Assembly (NCBI GenBank): GCA_963706755.1
Contig: CAVPNH010000016.1
Location: forward strand, 1 to 64,000
Length of the DNA stretch: 64,000 bases
From: RPQJ01 sp963706755
GTDB lineage: Bacteria; Pseudomonadota; Gammaproteobacteria; Steroidobacterales; Steroidobacteraceae
Direction of reading: 5' to 3'
The position numbers were made by a program, and so were the translations under genes. Positions within the stretch are counted from its first letter, which is position 1; each line of letters begins with the position of its first letter. The notes beneath the pieces were generated by a model. That model searched no databases, was not told the origin of the DNA, and worked only from the letters and a program-made list of their open reading frames with translations. This document shows, in pieces, positions 1 through 8,192 of the stretch.

Positions 1-392
1 AACGGTCCGAAGCCGAAACTGATCCCCGGAATGCCCACGTCCATCTGGTACGCGGCAAACACGTTGAAGTCGCCCAGCCCGGTCTCGTGCTCGAGTTCCG
101 GCGGCGCCGGGACGGTATTGACGGCAAGCAGCGATGCACGCATGAGCCACTGCGTGTCGCCGATCGAGAACGGCATGGCAAAGCGCATCCAGAACTGGTT
201 GGCGTCCTCGTCCATGTCGGTGAGGTCGCCGATGTAGTAGTCGTGGAGGTTGAAGGCCTTGGCCTGGAGCAGCGGGTTGTTCGCCTGGGCCACGTCGGTC
301 GCCGCGGCGTCGTCCTGGGCGCCGGCGACATTCACCAGGCCAAGGAGCGCCGCCGCGATGACACCGATGCACCGTCGACAGCTGAGAATCAT
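1..392 (-). CDS. Partial outer-membrane/exported protein, C-terminus outside the window
   Basis: The first 130 codons are present; the gene runs off the left edge. The ATG at 392 is followed by a signal peptide (basic start, IGVIAAALLGLVNVAGA, then AQ). The mature part has a pattern (NNPLLQAKAFNLHDYYIGDL, then FWMRFAMPFSIG, then WLMRASLLAVNTVP) that I associate with predicted outer-membrane beta-barrel proteins of the 'MetA-pathway of phenol degradation'/transporter type. It lies 29 bp downstream of the OprB-type porin and is probably cotranscribed with it. Substrate unknown. The family assignment rests on pattern memory; the signal peptide is direct. Confidence 0.6.
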   Translation of the reverse strand, partial: MILSCRRCIGVIAAALLGLVNVAGAQDDAAATDVAQANNPLLQAKAFNLHDYYIGDLTDMDEDANQFWMRFAMPFSIGDTQWLMRASLLAVNTVPAPPELEHETGLGDFNVFAAYQMDVGIPGISFGFGP

Positions 393-421
393 GATCGGTA
401 CCTTGAATGTGGGATGTGAGT

Positions 422-1723
422 TCAGAAACGAATGACTGCACGCAGGCCCGGCAAGACGGCGGTGTCGCTCGCCAGTCCGGGCCGGACGACCTGGAGGTCG
501 GCGCTGAGGTCGAACCAGTGCGTTACCTTCAAGTTGTAGAAGATATCCAGGCCCTGTTCGTCCCGCAGGCGCACGATCGGTGCAAGCGCATCCTTCAGAT
601 ATCCGCTCAGGGCGTCGTAGTAGTAGCCGATGCCCCAGTTGTCGGCGCTGCGGCCCGGCACGAGGCCCGTTCCGCCCAGGCCAAACACGAACGTCCAGTG
701 CATCGAATTCGGGTTTCCGTCCGAAATCCCGATTTGCCCGAAGAGCCCGACACCCTCCTCGGGACTCGCCGCCGGCTGATACAGGTACTGGTCGAATGTA
801 TAGGCGAAGTAGTAGCGCGAATTCTTCGTCGCGACAGTTCCGGGTTCCGGCGATGGAACGAGGATTTCGTCCAGGTTCGACAGGTCGGTGCCGTCCTGGG
901 TGCTGTATAGGGCGGTGAATCCATGGTTGCCACGTCGGCCGGCGATCGTCACGGGCCACTGGACGCCGCCGCGAATGGTGACCCCTTCCTCGAACGCATC
1001 CGCGAGGCTCAGCTTGTTGGCATAGCTCACGGGGTCATAAACCCACAGCCGATACGTAGCCTGATCGGTACGCACGCTGAGAAGCGCGCCGAGGAGGTAT
1101 GGGGGCACGGTGCCCGTGGGCGGTGCCACGAACGTCAGGTTCCAGAACGCATCGATGCCGGCGCCGCCCAGGAAGGGTCGCTTGCCCGCCACGATGTCGA
1201 TCATGTTGATCTTGCCGAATACGACGGTGCTCGAATCGCCGAACTCCTGGACGAAGTAGAGGCTCGACAGGTCGTGGGCGTCGGCACCCTCGATCCCGGG
1301 AAAGTTTAGCGCGGCGTTGACGGGAATCAGCACGCCGCCGCGCCCGTTGACGCTGTCCCCGAAGTTGTATTCGCCGTGCAGGGTCATCGACAGGCCGTCC
1401 CAGAAGCCCAGCCTGCTCAAGTCGGCGGTGACCAGCAGGTCGGCCTTGCCTCCGTACTCGTAGCCTGTATCGCCGTCGCCGGCAGCCAGGCCCTGGTAGA
1501 ACTGCGTCACGCGCGGCTCAACCTCGATGCCGTGGTCCGCGAGCCAGGTTCGACCGCCGCCCCAGTCGCCGGTGAGTCCGTCAGCCGCACAGGCGCGGCC
1601 CGCGATTGAGAGTTGAGTCGCGAACGCAAGGCAGACGACGGCGCAACTCGTCGTGACCGGCGTCGTTCGGTTCGATGCGCGAGCCCGCCGAACCACAAAT
1701 GCGCTCCAGTCGCGCCAGCTCAC
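422..1723 (-). CDS. OprB-family carbohydrate-selective porin
   Basis: 433 residues, the usual size for OprB porins. A long N-terminal signal region ends near ACAADGLTGDWGGGRTWLAD; the LTGDWGG.R..L...GI motif at the mature start is the hallmark of OprB. The C-terminus ends in RF, the terminal aromatic residue expected of an outer-membrane beta-barrel recognised by Bam. OprB porins let small sugars and other solutes through the outer membrane; the real substrate here is not visible. The gene follows the membrane protein at 1735-2958 by 11 bp and precedes another outer-membrane protein by 29 bp. The start could be internal, because the first 25 residues are arginine-rich before the hydrophobic core. 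Confidence 0.85.
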   Translation of the reverse strand: MSWRDWSAFVVRRARASNRTTPVTTSCAVVCLAFATQLSIAGRACAADGLTGDWGGGRTWLADHGIEVEPRVTQFYQGLAAGDGDTGYEYGGKADLLVTADLSRLGFWDGLSMTLHGEYNFGDSVNGRGGVLIPVNAALNFPGIEGADAHDLSSLYFVQEFGDSSTVVFGKINMIDIVAGKRPFLGGAGIDAFWNLTFVAPPTGTVPPYLLGALLSVRTDQATYRLWVYDPVSYANKLSLADAFEEGVTIRGGVQWPVTIAGRRGNHGFTALYSTQDGTDLSNLDEILVPSPEPGTVATKNSRYYFAYTFDQYLYQPAASPEEGVGLFGQIGISDGNPNSMHWTFVFGLGGTGLVPGRSADNWGIGYYYDALSGYLKDALAPIVRLRDEQGLDIFYNLKVTHWFDLSADLQVVRPGLASDTAVLPGLRAVIRF

Positions 1724-1734
1724 GGCGCGACCCT

Positions 1735-2958
1735 TCAGAACAGCGCCTTCAGCAGGCGATCGATCAGCTGCTCGACCGAGATCATCGTGAGCAGCAGCGG
1801 CGCCACCGGCAGCAGCATGGTCGCGGCCAGGGACGTGACGTTCTTCATCGTGAACGGCACCAGCCGAATCCCCTGCACGACTTCGAACCCGTTACGCAGG
1901 TCGGCGAGCGACTGGATGTCGGGACTGCCCAGCAGTGGCTCGCCGGCCGGGTTCGGCCCTCGGACCCACTTCGCGTTGAACTCCCGGGCATACGACTGCC
2001 CCAGGGTGCCGTACTCCATCATTCCGCGGCGCCTGGCAGCTCGCAGCTGCGGGTAGAAGACGACCAGCGGTCCGAGCACGATGAATACGAACACGGCCAC
2101 GATGCCGACGATTTCCACCTTGAACTGGGGCAGCATCGCGCCGGCATGGAAGATCCGGTTCGCGATCGTACCGGAGAGCATCGCGCCGACCGCCAGCAGC
2201 AGCAATCTATAGGCACGGCCGCTTCGGGCCAGGAAGAGCAGCCCGGCGGTGCCATCCGGGTGCGTCGGTTCCAGGTCCAGGCGCGTGCGCGCCACCTGCC
2301 TGAGGAAGCGCGCCCATATGAAGATCCGGAAGAACCACCGCAGCATCAGGAACTGGATGATGGGCATGCACACCAGGCCCAGCCACCAGCCGGCGTAAGT
2401 CGGCTGCAATTCGCCATTCGCAACGGTCGCGTACCAGCTGTTCACCTGCATCGCCAGCTGGTCGCGCCAGACGAACGGCAGCGCGACGGTGTACACGAAT
2501 GCAATCAACAGCAGTTCGATCACCGCCGAGTTGCGCAGCCGGAGAGCCGAGTCGATGGCTGCATCGAACTGCGGACGTGCGTCCGCTCGTAGCAGGCCGT
2601 TCCCGGGAAACGCGCGCACGATCGGCAACAGGCTCCGGTGGACCATGACCTCGGCGGCAATCAGCAGCGGCACGGCGACCAGAATGCGCAGGTGGGTCTC
2701 GATGTCCTGCAGGAATGGCAGCGCCACTCCGGCGCCCCAGGCGTGGCCCTCGGCGACCGACAGGATCAACAGGGGGACCCACATCAGAAGGACCATCACG
2801 ACAATGCGTCGGCGCACTCCCTCCAGCGAGCCACCGGAAAGCCGTGCGCGGCGCAGCAGCCGGTACAGCGGCCCGCCGGCAACCAGGGAAAAATCACTCA
2901 ACTTGTCGAGTGACGTCCGGGCGCCGCCAGATCCCGTTTCAGGTTGAGTGTCGCGCAT
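1735..2958 (-). CDS. Conserved multi-pass inner-membrane protein, function unknown
   Basis: 407 residues. After a cytoplasmic start with LDKLSDFSLVAGGPLYRLL there are about six hydrophobic segments: near residues 52-68, 89-105, 145-163, 190-210, 250-268 and 280-300, with a further hydrophobic stretch near the C-terminus. I recognise the N-terminal pattern (DKLSDFSLVAGGPLY...RR.RL) as a widely conserved but uncharacterised proteobacterial family. It sits 24 bp after the rhodanese gene and 11 bp before the OprB porin on the same strand, so it is probably part of one transcript. No catalytic motif is visible and I assign no function. Confidence 0.75.
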   Translation of the reverse strand: MRDTQPETGSGGARTSLDKLSDFSLVAGGPLYRLLRRARLSGGSLEGVRRRIVVMVLLMWVPLLILSVAEGHAWGAGVALPFLQDIETHLRILVAVPLLIAAEVMVHRSLLPIVRAFPGNGLLRADARPQFDAAIDSALRLRNSAVIELLLIAFVYTVALPFVWRDQLAMQVNSWYATVANGELQPTYAGWWLGLVCMPIIQFLMLRWFFRIFIWARFLRQVARTRLDLEPTHPDGTAGLLFLARSGRAYRLLLLAVGAMLSGTIANRIFHAGAMLPQFKVEIVGIVAVFVFIVLGPLVVFYPQLRAARRRGMMEYGTLGQSYAREFNAKWVRGPNPAGEPLLGSPDIQSLADLRNGFEVVQGIRLVPFTMKNVTSLAATMLLPVAPLLLTMISVEQLIDRLLKALF

Positions 2959-2982
2959 CGTCGGTCTCCGGGTCTCGTTGCC

Positions 2983-3504
2983 TCATACCGCCGGGCCCGG
3001 CAGCAGCATCCGGTCCGCAGTGATTTCGTAGGTCCACGGGCAGCCTGAGTTCTTCCAGCCGTTCTTCAGTCGCTGGCCGTGGAACACGCTGTCCGGATCC
3101 CGTACCGCATCCCCTTCCATGCCGTCGACGATGTTGTAGACGTTCTTGAATCCAGCCTTGGCGAGCAGGTTGATGGCCATGGCGGCGCGGCCGCCCGAGC
3201 GGCACATGACCATCAGCGTGTCGTCCGGCTTCGCGACCTTCTGCACGCGATCGACGAAGTCTGGCAGCGGCCGTGCCGGAAACTGGTTCTTCTCCGCGTC
3301 CCATTGATAGGTCACGGCGACAACCGGGATTTTCCAGGCCATCGGTGCGTGGCCGACCCACATGAATTCCTCGGGGGTCCGCACGTCGATGATCTTCACC
3401 TTGTCGGGCGCGCCCTTCCATTGCTCGTAGGCCTCCCTGGCGGAGACATAGAGCCCGAGGACCGTCTGCTTCGCCTTCGGCAGTTCAGGAGTCGATTCGG
3501 TCAT
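2983..3504 (-). CDS. Rhodanese-like domain protein
   Basis: About 173 residues, a single rhodanese domain. The start is taken at the ATG at 3504 because a GAGG Shine-Dalgarno lies 7 bases upstream. The domain shows KIIDVRTPEEFMWVGHAP and the active-site loop MVMCRSGGRAAMA; the Cys of CRSGGR would carry the persulfide sulfur. The C-terminus GWKNSGCPWTYEI adds a second conserved Cys outside the core. Rhodaneses transfer sulfane sulfur to thiophilic acceptors. There is no signal peptide, so it is probably cytoplasmic. It lies between the unknown gene at 3616-4299 and the membrane protein at 1735-2958 on the same strand. Confidence 0.88.
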   Translation of the reverse strand: MTESTPELPKAKQTVLGLYVSAREAYEQWKGAPDKVKIIDVRTPEEFMWVGHAPMAWKIPVVAVTYQWDAEKNQFPARPLPDFVDRVQKVAKPDDTLMVMCRSGGRAAMAINLLAKAGFKNVYNIVDGMEGDAVRDPDSVFHGQRLKNGWKNSGCPWTYEITADRMLLPGPAV

Positions 3505-3615
3505 GTGCAATCCTCGTGTTCAGAGTCGGGGTCGATGACGCCCGTACGTGCTGGCACGCACGGACCCCGGTCGAAGCCGGGGCCCGTCCGCGCTGGCGAC
3601 CGCCGCAATCGCGAG

Positions 3616-4299
3616 TCAGGGCACGTAGTTGGCGCTGGTGTCCGCGCCGTAGCCGCAACCCTGGTAGGTGCAGTGCAGGTCGTCGCGAATGATGGCCGCC
3701 CATCCGCCCGCTTTGGTGGTGTCGAGCACGAGATCCTTTTCCAGGATTTTGGTCTCGAACTTCCAGCCTTGCGGCAGGGTCGTGTATTTCTTGCCCAAAG
3801 AGTCGAGGTTCTCAGGTGTCAGGCTCGGATCGACCGCCTTCGTGTATTCCTGCAGAACCCAGACCGCACCGTTGGGCTCGCGCAGCAGGCACACGGATTT
3901 GCCTGCCTTGAAGGTCCAGACCGTGCTGCGACGGATCAGCGAGGGCACGTAGGCGCTCTGCATCTGCGAGATCATCTCCGCCCCGGTCATGTCTCCGCCC
4001 CAGCGCAACTCGACGCCGTGGAAATTCTGCGTTTCGCCGACGAGGAACTTGATTTCGTCCATCAGCCAGAAGCGTCCCATGTTGACCGCGCACATATCCA
4101 CTTCGAGTTCGCCCGCCAGCTTCTTGGGATCGATCTTCTTGTAGGCTTCGGGGTCGACGGGAATCGATGCCGCCGTATAGACGTGGGCCCTCTGTGCTTT
4201 CCCGGTGCCGACAAAAGCCCCCATCCCGTGGAAGGGGAGGCCGCGGGTTTCCTTGAAGCTCATCCAGCTCAGCGATTCCATACCTGTCTTCAGTTTCAT
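3616..4299 (-). CDS. Uncharacterised protein in cupin-rhodanese operon
   Basis: 227 residues starting MKLKTGMESLSWM; the ATG at 4299 has an AGAGGA Shine-Dalgarno 9 bases upstream and is preferred over an in-frame start 13 codons earlier. No signal peptide or membrane segment. Features are several Trp residues, a Cys-containing C-terminus (DDLHCTYQGCGYGADTSANYVP) and a stretch CLLREPNGAVWVLQEYT in the middle. I do not recognise a named domain. It is transcribed after the cupin gene (gap 83 bp) and before the rhodanese (gap 111 bp), so a role in the same process is likely but unknown. Confidence 0.7.
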   Translation of the reverse strand: MKLKTGMESLSWMSFKETRGLPFHGMGAFVGTGKAQRAHVYTAASIPVDPEAYKKIDPKKLAGELEVDMCAVNMGRFWLMDEIKFLVGETQNFHGVELRWGGDMTGAEMISQMQSAYVPSLIRRSTVWTFKAGKSVCLLREPNGAVWVLQEYTKAVDPSLTPENLDSLGKKYTTLPQGWKFETKILEKDLVLDTTKAGGWAAIIRDDLHCTYQGCGYGADTSANYVP

Positions 4300-4382
4300 C
4301 TTGTTTCGTCCTCTTGGGGATTCGGGGCGCGGGAGCACCGCGCCCCGATCATTGGCTTAGGTTATGCAAGGCGCATCGACAC

Positions 4383-4781
4383 TTACTTCTTCATGTGCTT
4401 CGCGACAAAGTCCTGGATTCTCTTGCCTTGCGCAGCCAAGCCACCATCGGTGCTGAACTGGATGATCTCGGCCCCTGCCTTCGACTTGAAGTTGTGCGGA
4501 GCCGGCCAGAAGCACACGTCGCCAGCGCTGCAGACCTCAATCGTCCCGTCAAGGTAAATGACCTCCAGAGTGCCCTTCAAAACATAAGCCCAGTGTTCAA
4601 CCCCGCACAGATCGTGCTCCAGTCCCTTGCCCTTCAGGATGTCCGTGAAGTCAGTGCCCGGGGCAAAGATGTGGTAGGCACACTGCATGCCGCCCCATCG
4701 CTCATCCCAGATCTTGAGGCCCGGGGTGTTCTGGGTGACGAAGTCGTCTACCGGGTTCATGTCCATCAATTTCTTATGCAT
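4383..4781 (-). CDS. Small cupin-domain protein
   Basis: 132 residues, a single beta-barrel cupin. The core reads GVEHWAYVLKGTLEVIYLDG, then EVCSAGDVCFWPAPHNF, matching the two cupin motifs, although the usual HxH pair is reduced to one His (EHW) plus His in PHNF. Metal binding is therefore possible but not assured. An AGGAGCG Shine-Dalgarno precedes the ATG. It is the first gene of the minus-strand run and diverges from the AraC-type regulator, so it is probably a direct target. It could be a small-molecule sensor or an isomerase/dioxygenase-like enzyme; the sequence does not decide. Confidence 0.78.
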   Translation of the reverse strand: MHKKLMDMNPVDDFVTQNTPGLKIWDERWGGMQCAYHIFAPGTDFTDILKGKGLEHDLCGVEHWAYVLKGTLEVIYLDGTIEVCSAGDVCFWPAPHNFKSKAGAEIIQFSTDGGLAAQGKRIQDFVAKHMKK

Positions 4782-4880
4782 TTGATCGCTCCTTCTTTTG
4801 CCTCACCGGGCCGGCGGTGACGGCGGTTTGTTCAAATCCGGATCTGGTGCCTCGGACCCGGCACTGCATCACTTCAACAC

Positions 4881-4897
4881 GTGCGGTCGGACCGCAC
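4881..4897. promoter_or_regulatory. Perfect 17-bp palindrome, candidate operator
   Basis: GTGCGGTC, one central G, then GACCGCAC: eight-base arms with no mismatch. It lies directly upstream of the direct repeats and about 100 bp from the cupin start. The size and symmetry suit a dimeric regulator; no match to a named operator is claimed. Confidence 0.5.
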
Positions 4898-4940
4898 TTG
4901 ACAGTTGAGGACACGCGATTGACACTTTGGGACATCGCGA
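4898..4940. promoter_or_regulatory. Two direct repeats spaced 21 bp, candidate AraC-type binding sites
   Basis: The first copy (4898-4918) begins TTGACAGTTGAGGACA and the second (4919-4940) begins TTGACACTTTGGGACA; both end in CGCGA. A 21-bp period is two helical turns, the arrangement AraC-family activators commonly bind. Each copy also contains a canonical TTGACA, so the repeats could overlap the -35 element of the regulator gene. Confidence 0.55.
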
Positions 4941-5008
4941 TTACGTGATTGCGCGGACCTAGCGTTGCGAACCCGATAGCCCGGACGCCCGAGCGAGCTG
5001 CAGCCCAG

Positions 5009-6046
5009 ATGCCCAGGCGAACTGCCAAGCGCAATGCGCAGGACGTGACCGCCAGGATCAGTGGCGTTCAGTCGATTCCCGCGGTCCTGGAGAGCCTGGG
5101 CGCTGATTCGGCGAGGATTCTTGCGGCGGAAAAAGTGGATCCGGCGCTCTTCGACGACACCGAGAACCCGATTTCACTGGCGACCATCGGTCGCCTCGTG
5201 CATCGCAGCGTCGAGGTGACCGGCTGTCAGCACTTCGGACTGCTGGTCGGGCAGCAGGGCGGCCTGAGTTCATTCGGCCTCGTCGGTGCGTTTGCGAGGT
5301 ACTCCCCCGACCTTCAGACGGCGCTTGGCCGGCTCGGAACATACCAACACCTCTACCACGGAGGCCAGGTCCTGTCCCTCGAGGCGTCCCGCGACGTAGC
5401 GACGCTCAGCTACGCCATCGTCCAGCCTGGCATCAAGGCCGTTGACCAGATCGAGGATGGCGCGCTCGCCATCTTCTGCAACGTCATGCGCAGCTTTTGC
5501 GGCGCGAACTGGCTTCCGCTCGAAGTCCGGTTCGCCCACCGTAGGCCGGCAAACCTGCGGCCTTTGTTGCAATTCTTCCAGACTTCCCTGCAGTTCGATG
5601 CGGAACGGAGCGGGCTGGTGTTCTCGGCGAACTGGCTGCGGCGTCGCCTGCCCGAACTCGACGCCGATCTGCAGCGCCTGCTCGCGCGGCAGATCGAGTC
5701 GCTTGAGGCCACCCACGGCGACGAAATGCCAGATCAGGTTAGGCGCGTGCTTCGCTCCGGGCTCCTGACTGGCCACGCGAGCGCCGAACAGGTGGCGGCG
5801 CTCTTCTCGATGCACCGGCGCACGCTCACGCGGCGCTTGGCGGCTCTTGGCGCGAGCTTCTCGGACCTCGCGGAGGAGGGCCGCTTCGAGATCGCGCAGC
5901 GGCTGCTGGGAAGCACGGACCTGGACATCACCGGGATCGCGGCCTCGCTCGACTACGCCGATGCGAGCGCATTCACCCGGGCGTTCCGGCGCTGGAGCGG
6001 CACGACGCCGGCGGCGTGGCGAGCGAGGCGACGCCGCAGGAGATAG
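5009..6046 (+). CDS. AraC-family transcriptional regulator with arabinose-binding-type sensor domain
   Basis: 345 residues from the ATG at 5009; an in-frame TTG at 4949 would add 20 residues but has no Shine-Dalgarno and overlaps the repeat region. The N-terminal two thirds matches the Arabinose_bd sensor domain of OruR/ArgR-like AraC regulators (GCQHFGLLVGQQGGLSSFGL, then LRFAHRRP-like VRFAHRRPANLRP). The C-terminal double helix-turn-helix includes VAALFSMHRRTLTRRLAALG and DITGIAASLDYADASAFTRA, then FRRWSGTTPAAWR. It probably senses a small hydrophobic or aromatic effector and controls the divergent cupin-rhodanese-porin genes through the direct repeats (inference from position). Confidence 0.88.
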   Translation: MPRRTAKRNAQDVTARISGVQSIPAVLESLGADSARILAAEKVDPALFDDTENPISLATIGRLVHRSVEVTGCQHFGLLVGQQGGLSSFGLVGAFARYSPDLQTALGRLGTYQHLYHGGQVLSLEASRDVATLSYAIVQPGIKAVDQIEDGALAIFCNVMRSFCGANWLPLEVRFAHRRPANLRPLLQFFQTSLQFDAERSGLVFSANWLRRRLPELDADLQRLLARQIESLEATHGDEMPDQVRRVLRSGLLTGHASAEQVAALFSMHRRTLTRRLAALGASFSDLAEEGRFEIAQRLLGSTDLDITGIAASLDYADASAFTRAFRRWSGTTPAAWRARRRRRR

Positions 6047-6140
6047 GCAATACCCACGCCGCGATCCGTACGACCTCGCGTTGAAACGGCTGGATCTCGC
6101 GCGACCTGACCGCGCAGAATGGCGGCAACGGGAGACAACC

Positions 6141-6911
6141 ATGGCGACAAGCAGAGCATCGACGGCAAGGCCTGCCGGGAAGCCGGCGCGACGCGCAGCA
6201 CCGGCAGCGGCACGCCGCAGGAAGCCGGCGGCGCGCAAGACGAGGCGTGCGCGCCCGACCGCTGGCATCGGCCCGAATCGGAAGCCCACGATCAGCACGC
6301 GCGAGGCCGTCGCGCGACTCGCTGCACTGATGAGCGAGTTCCAGGAGCTTTATGCGATCTGGGGCAAGTCCAAGCTCGATCCGGCGTTCCGCGAGGAACT
6401 CATGTTGGCCGTGGCGCGCCAGAACGACGCGCCGTACTGCAGCTGGATGCACCGTACCTTGGCGGAGCTGGCTGGATCCTCGCGCGAGGTGATCGAGAAG
6501 ATCGAGTTGCTGGATCCGCGCGGCCTCGACGCCCGCACGTGGGCCGCGGTCGCGTACGTGCGAGGGCTGGCCTCGAACGACATGAAGCCGGTGTCCGGCC
6601 AGCTGCGCCGGCGCGTGGAGGCCCACTTCTCACAGCGCGAGATCGAAGACATCGAACTCGTTGCCCGCGCGATGGACCTGATCAACCGGATGGCGAACAC
6701 ATTCGACGCCATGGTGTCACGCCTGCAGGGCAAGCCGGCCGCGGACAGCGACATCCTGGACGAGGTGGTCTTCAGCGGACTGTTCGCGGCGGTCGCACCG
6801 CCCCTGGTGCTGCTGCTGGCCCGCTATGCCCGGCGTCCAGTCCTTGAGATGGCCCGCGGCCTCGTCGATCACGTGCAGCCCTTCTACGCGCAGACCGCTC
6901 GCCGCGGATAG
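6141..6911 (+). CDS. Carboxymuconolactone decarboxylase/AhpD-like protein with basic N-terminal tail
   Basis: 256 residues; ATG at 6141 preceded by GGGAGA. Residues 1-45 are a histone H1-like tail of Ala, Lys, Arg and Pro (PAAARRRKPAARKTRRARP). The rest is an all-helical CMD/AhpD fold: FREELMLAVARQNDAPYCSW then MHRTLAEL. The AhpD motif is normally CxxC followed by His; here the first Cys is Ala (APYC), leaving one Cys and the His. Peroxidase activity of the two-cysteine type is therefore doubtful. It follows the AraC regulator by 94 bp and could be cotranscribed. The basic tail may bind nucleic acid or polyphosphate (speculation). Confidence 0.75.
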   Translation: MATSRASTARPAGKPARRAAPAAARRRKPAARKTRRARPTAGIGPNRKPTISTREAVARLAALMSEFQELYAIWGKSKLDPAFREELMLAVARQNDAPYCSWMHRTLAELAGSSREVIEKIELLDPRGLDARTWAAVAYVRGLASNDMKPVSGQLRRRVEAHFSQREIEDIELVARAMDLINRMANTFDAMVSRLQGKPAADSDILDEVVFSGLFAAVAPPLVLLLARYARRPVLEMARGLVDHVQPFYAQTARRG

Positions 6912-7251
6912 CGGGCGCGAGGCGGGTCATCGAACGTGGTGCGCGGCTGGAGAATCGCTGAAGAACCACGGGACTCGCACCGAAGGCGACCAGGTCCAGG
7001 TCAAGATCGACTGAGCGGTCAGCCTGCGACGACCCCGACCGAGTGACCGTGTGCTGGAAGCCCGGGACCCCGGCATAGCCCCCCCGGCGCGGGGGGCCGA
7101 TTGGTGACACGGGCCGGGCGATAAAGGGCGCGGGCTCATCGCGTTGCCAATGGAATAGCTGACGCCCCTTAGCCGGAAGGTCTCCGCGGACATTGATCGC
7201 GAGACGCCGAAGGCGCCGCAAACCCCGAATCACCGACTTAGGAGGTCTGAA
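6912..7251. other. 340-bp intergenic region without a convincing gene
   Basis: No open frame here has a recognisable product. It holds a very GC-rich inverted repeat at about 7079-7097 (seven C, GGCGC, six G) that could act as a hairpin after the AhpD-like gene, and a good TTAGGAGG Shine-Dalgarno at its right end for the sulfurtransferase. I see no clear promoter. Confidence 0.5.
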
Positions 7252-8128
7252 ATGAAACTGAACCACCCCATCGTCAGCACCCAGTGGCTGGCCGAGCAAC
7301 CTCGACATGCCCGGCCTGCGGATCTTCGATGCGTCGATCTACCTGACCGTCAATCCGGACGGCCCCGGCTACATCACCGAGAGCGGCCTGGCCAGGTGGC
7401 GCGAGGCGCACATACCCGGCGCGAACTTCCTGGAAATGCTGGCCGATTTTTCCGACAACTCCCAGCCCACTCCCATGATGATGCACACGGCGGAGCGCTT
7501 TGCCGAACTCTGCAGCCGGCACGGCATCGGCGACGACTCGACGGTCGTCATCTATTCCGGCCAGACCATGATGTGGTCGGCCCGGATGTGGTGGATGCTG
7601 CGCACCATGGGCTTCACCAACGCGGCCATCCTCGACGGCGGCTGGGAGAAGTGGGTAGCGCGAGGGCCGTCCGACCTCGTCGGAAGACAAGCCCTACCCA
7701 CGGGCCACGCTTCACCGCGAGGCCCCGGGCGTCGATGTGGGCCGACAAGCAGGAAGTCCTGCGGACCATCCATGACCCGGCGGTGTGCACCATCAATGCC
7801 CTGCAGCCGGACATCTACGACGGCCAGATCAATCGCTACGGCCGCGCCGGCCACATCCCGGGCAGCCACAACGTCTATTACAACAGCCTGTTGAATCCGG
7901 AGGACGGCACCTACCTGCCCGCCGGACCAGCTGAAGCAGCGGTTCGAGCCCTCGGGCACATTCGACCGCCGGACGATCGTCTACTGCGGCGGTGGCGTCT
8001 CGGCCGGGCTCGATGCCATCGCGCTCACGATGCTGGGTCACAAGGACCTCGCCATCTACGACGGCTCGATGTTCGAGTGGTGCGCGGATCCGGCCCTGCC
8101 GCTGGTCCTCGGCACCGAGCCGGGCTGA
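7252..8128 (+). pseudogene. Sulfurtransferase (two-rhodanese type), frameshifted
   Basis: Start ATG at 7252 after TTAGGAGGTCTGAA. Read across frames, the sequence is a tandem-rhodanese thiosulfate or 3-mercaptopyruvate sulfurtransferase: IVSTQWLAE, MPGLRIFDASIYL, ILDGGWEKWVARG in the first domain, then FTARPRASMWADKQEVL, GRAGHIPGSHNVYYN and the active loop IVYCGGGVSAGLDAIAL with the catalytic Cys in the second. The frame changes near 7293, 7675, 7708 and 7925. At 7293 (CAAC for CAC) and 7925 (GG for G) removal of one base in a homopolymer restores the frame, so sequence error is plausible. If real, the gene is inactive. It is followed 64 bp later by a GST-like gene. Confidence 0.75.
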
Positions 8129-8192
8129 AGCCTTCTCAACGGGCACCATCGAGTGCCCGGCGGGTCAACGAGACAAGCAAACGGAGGCATTC

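Larger units (their letters stand above)
4782..5008. promoter_or_regulatory. Divergent control region between cupin operon and AraC-type regulator
   Basis: 227 bp separate the two divergent genes. The region contains a perfect palindrome and two direct repeats, described separately. No strong sigma-70 -10 box is visible toward the cupin gene, which would fit activator-dependent transcription by the adjacent AraC-family protein (inference). Confidence 0.55.

Noticed and set aside
6826..7014. Small open frame in the 6912-7251 gap
   Set aside because: It begins inside the AhpD-like gene in another frame, has no Shine-Dalgarno and no recognisable product; the tail LKNHGTRTEGDQVQVKID weakly recalls the end of an enzyme but is too short to support.
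7079..7097. GC-rich inverted repeat as a Rho-independent terminator
   Set aside because: The stem is possible but no T-run follows on either strand, so I list it only as part of the intergenic gap.
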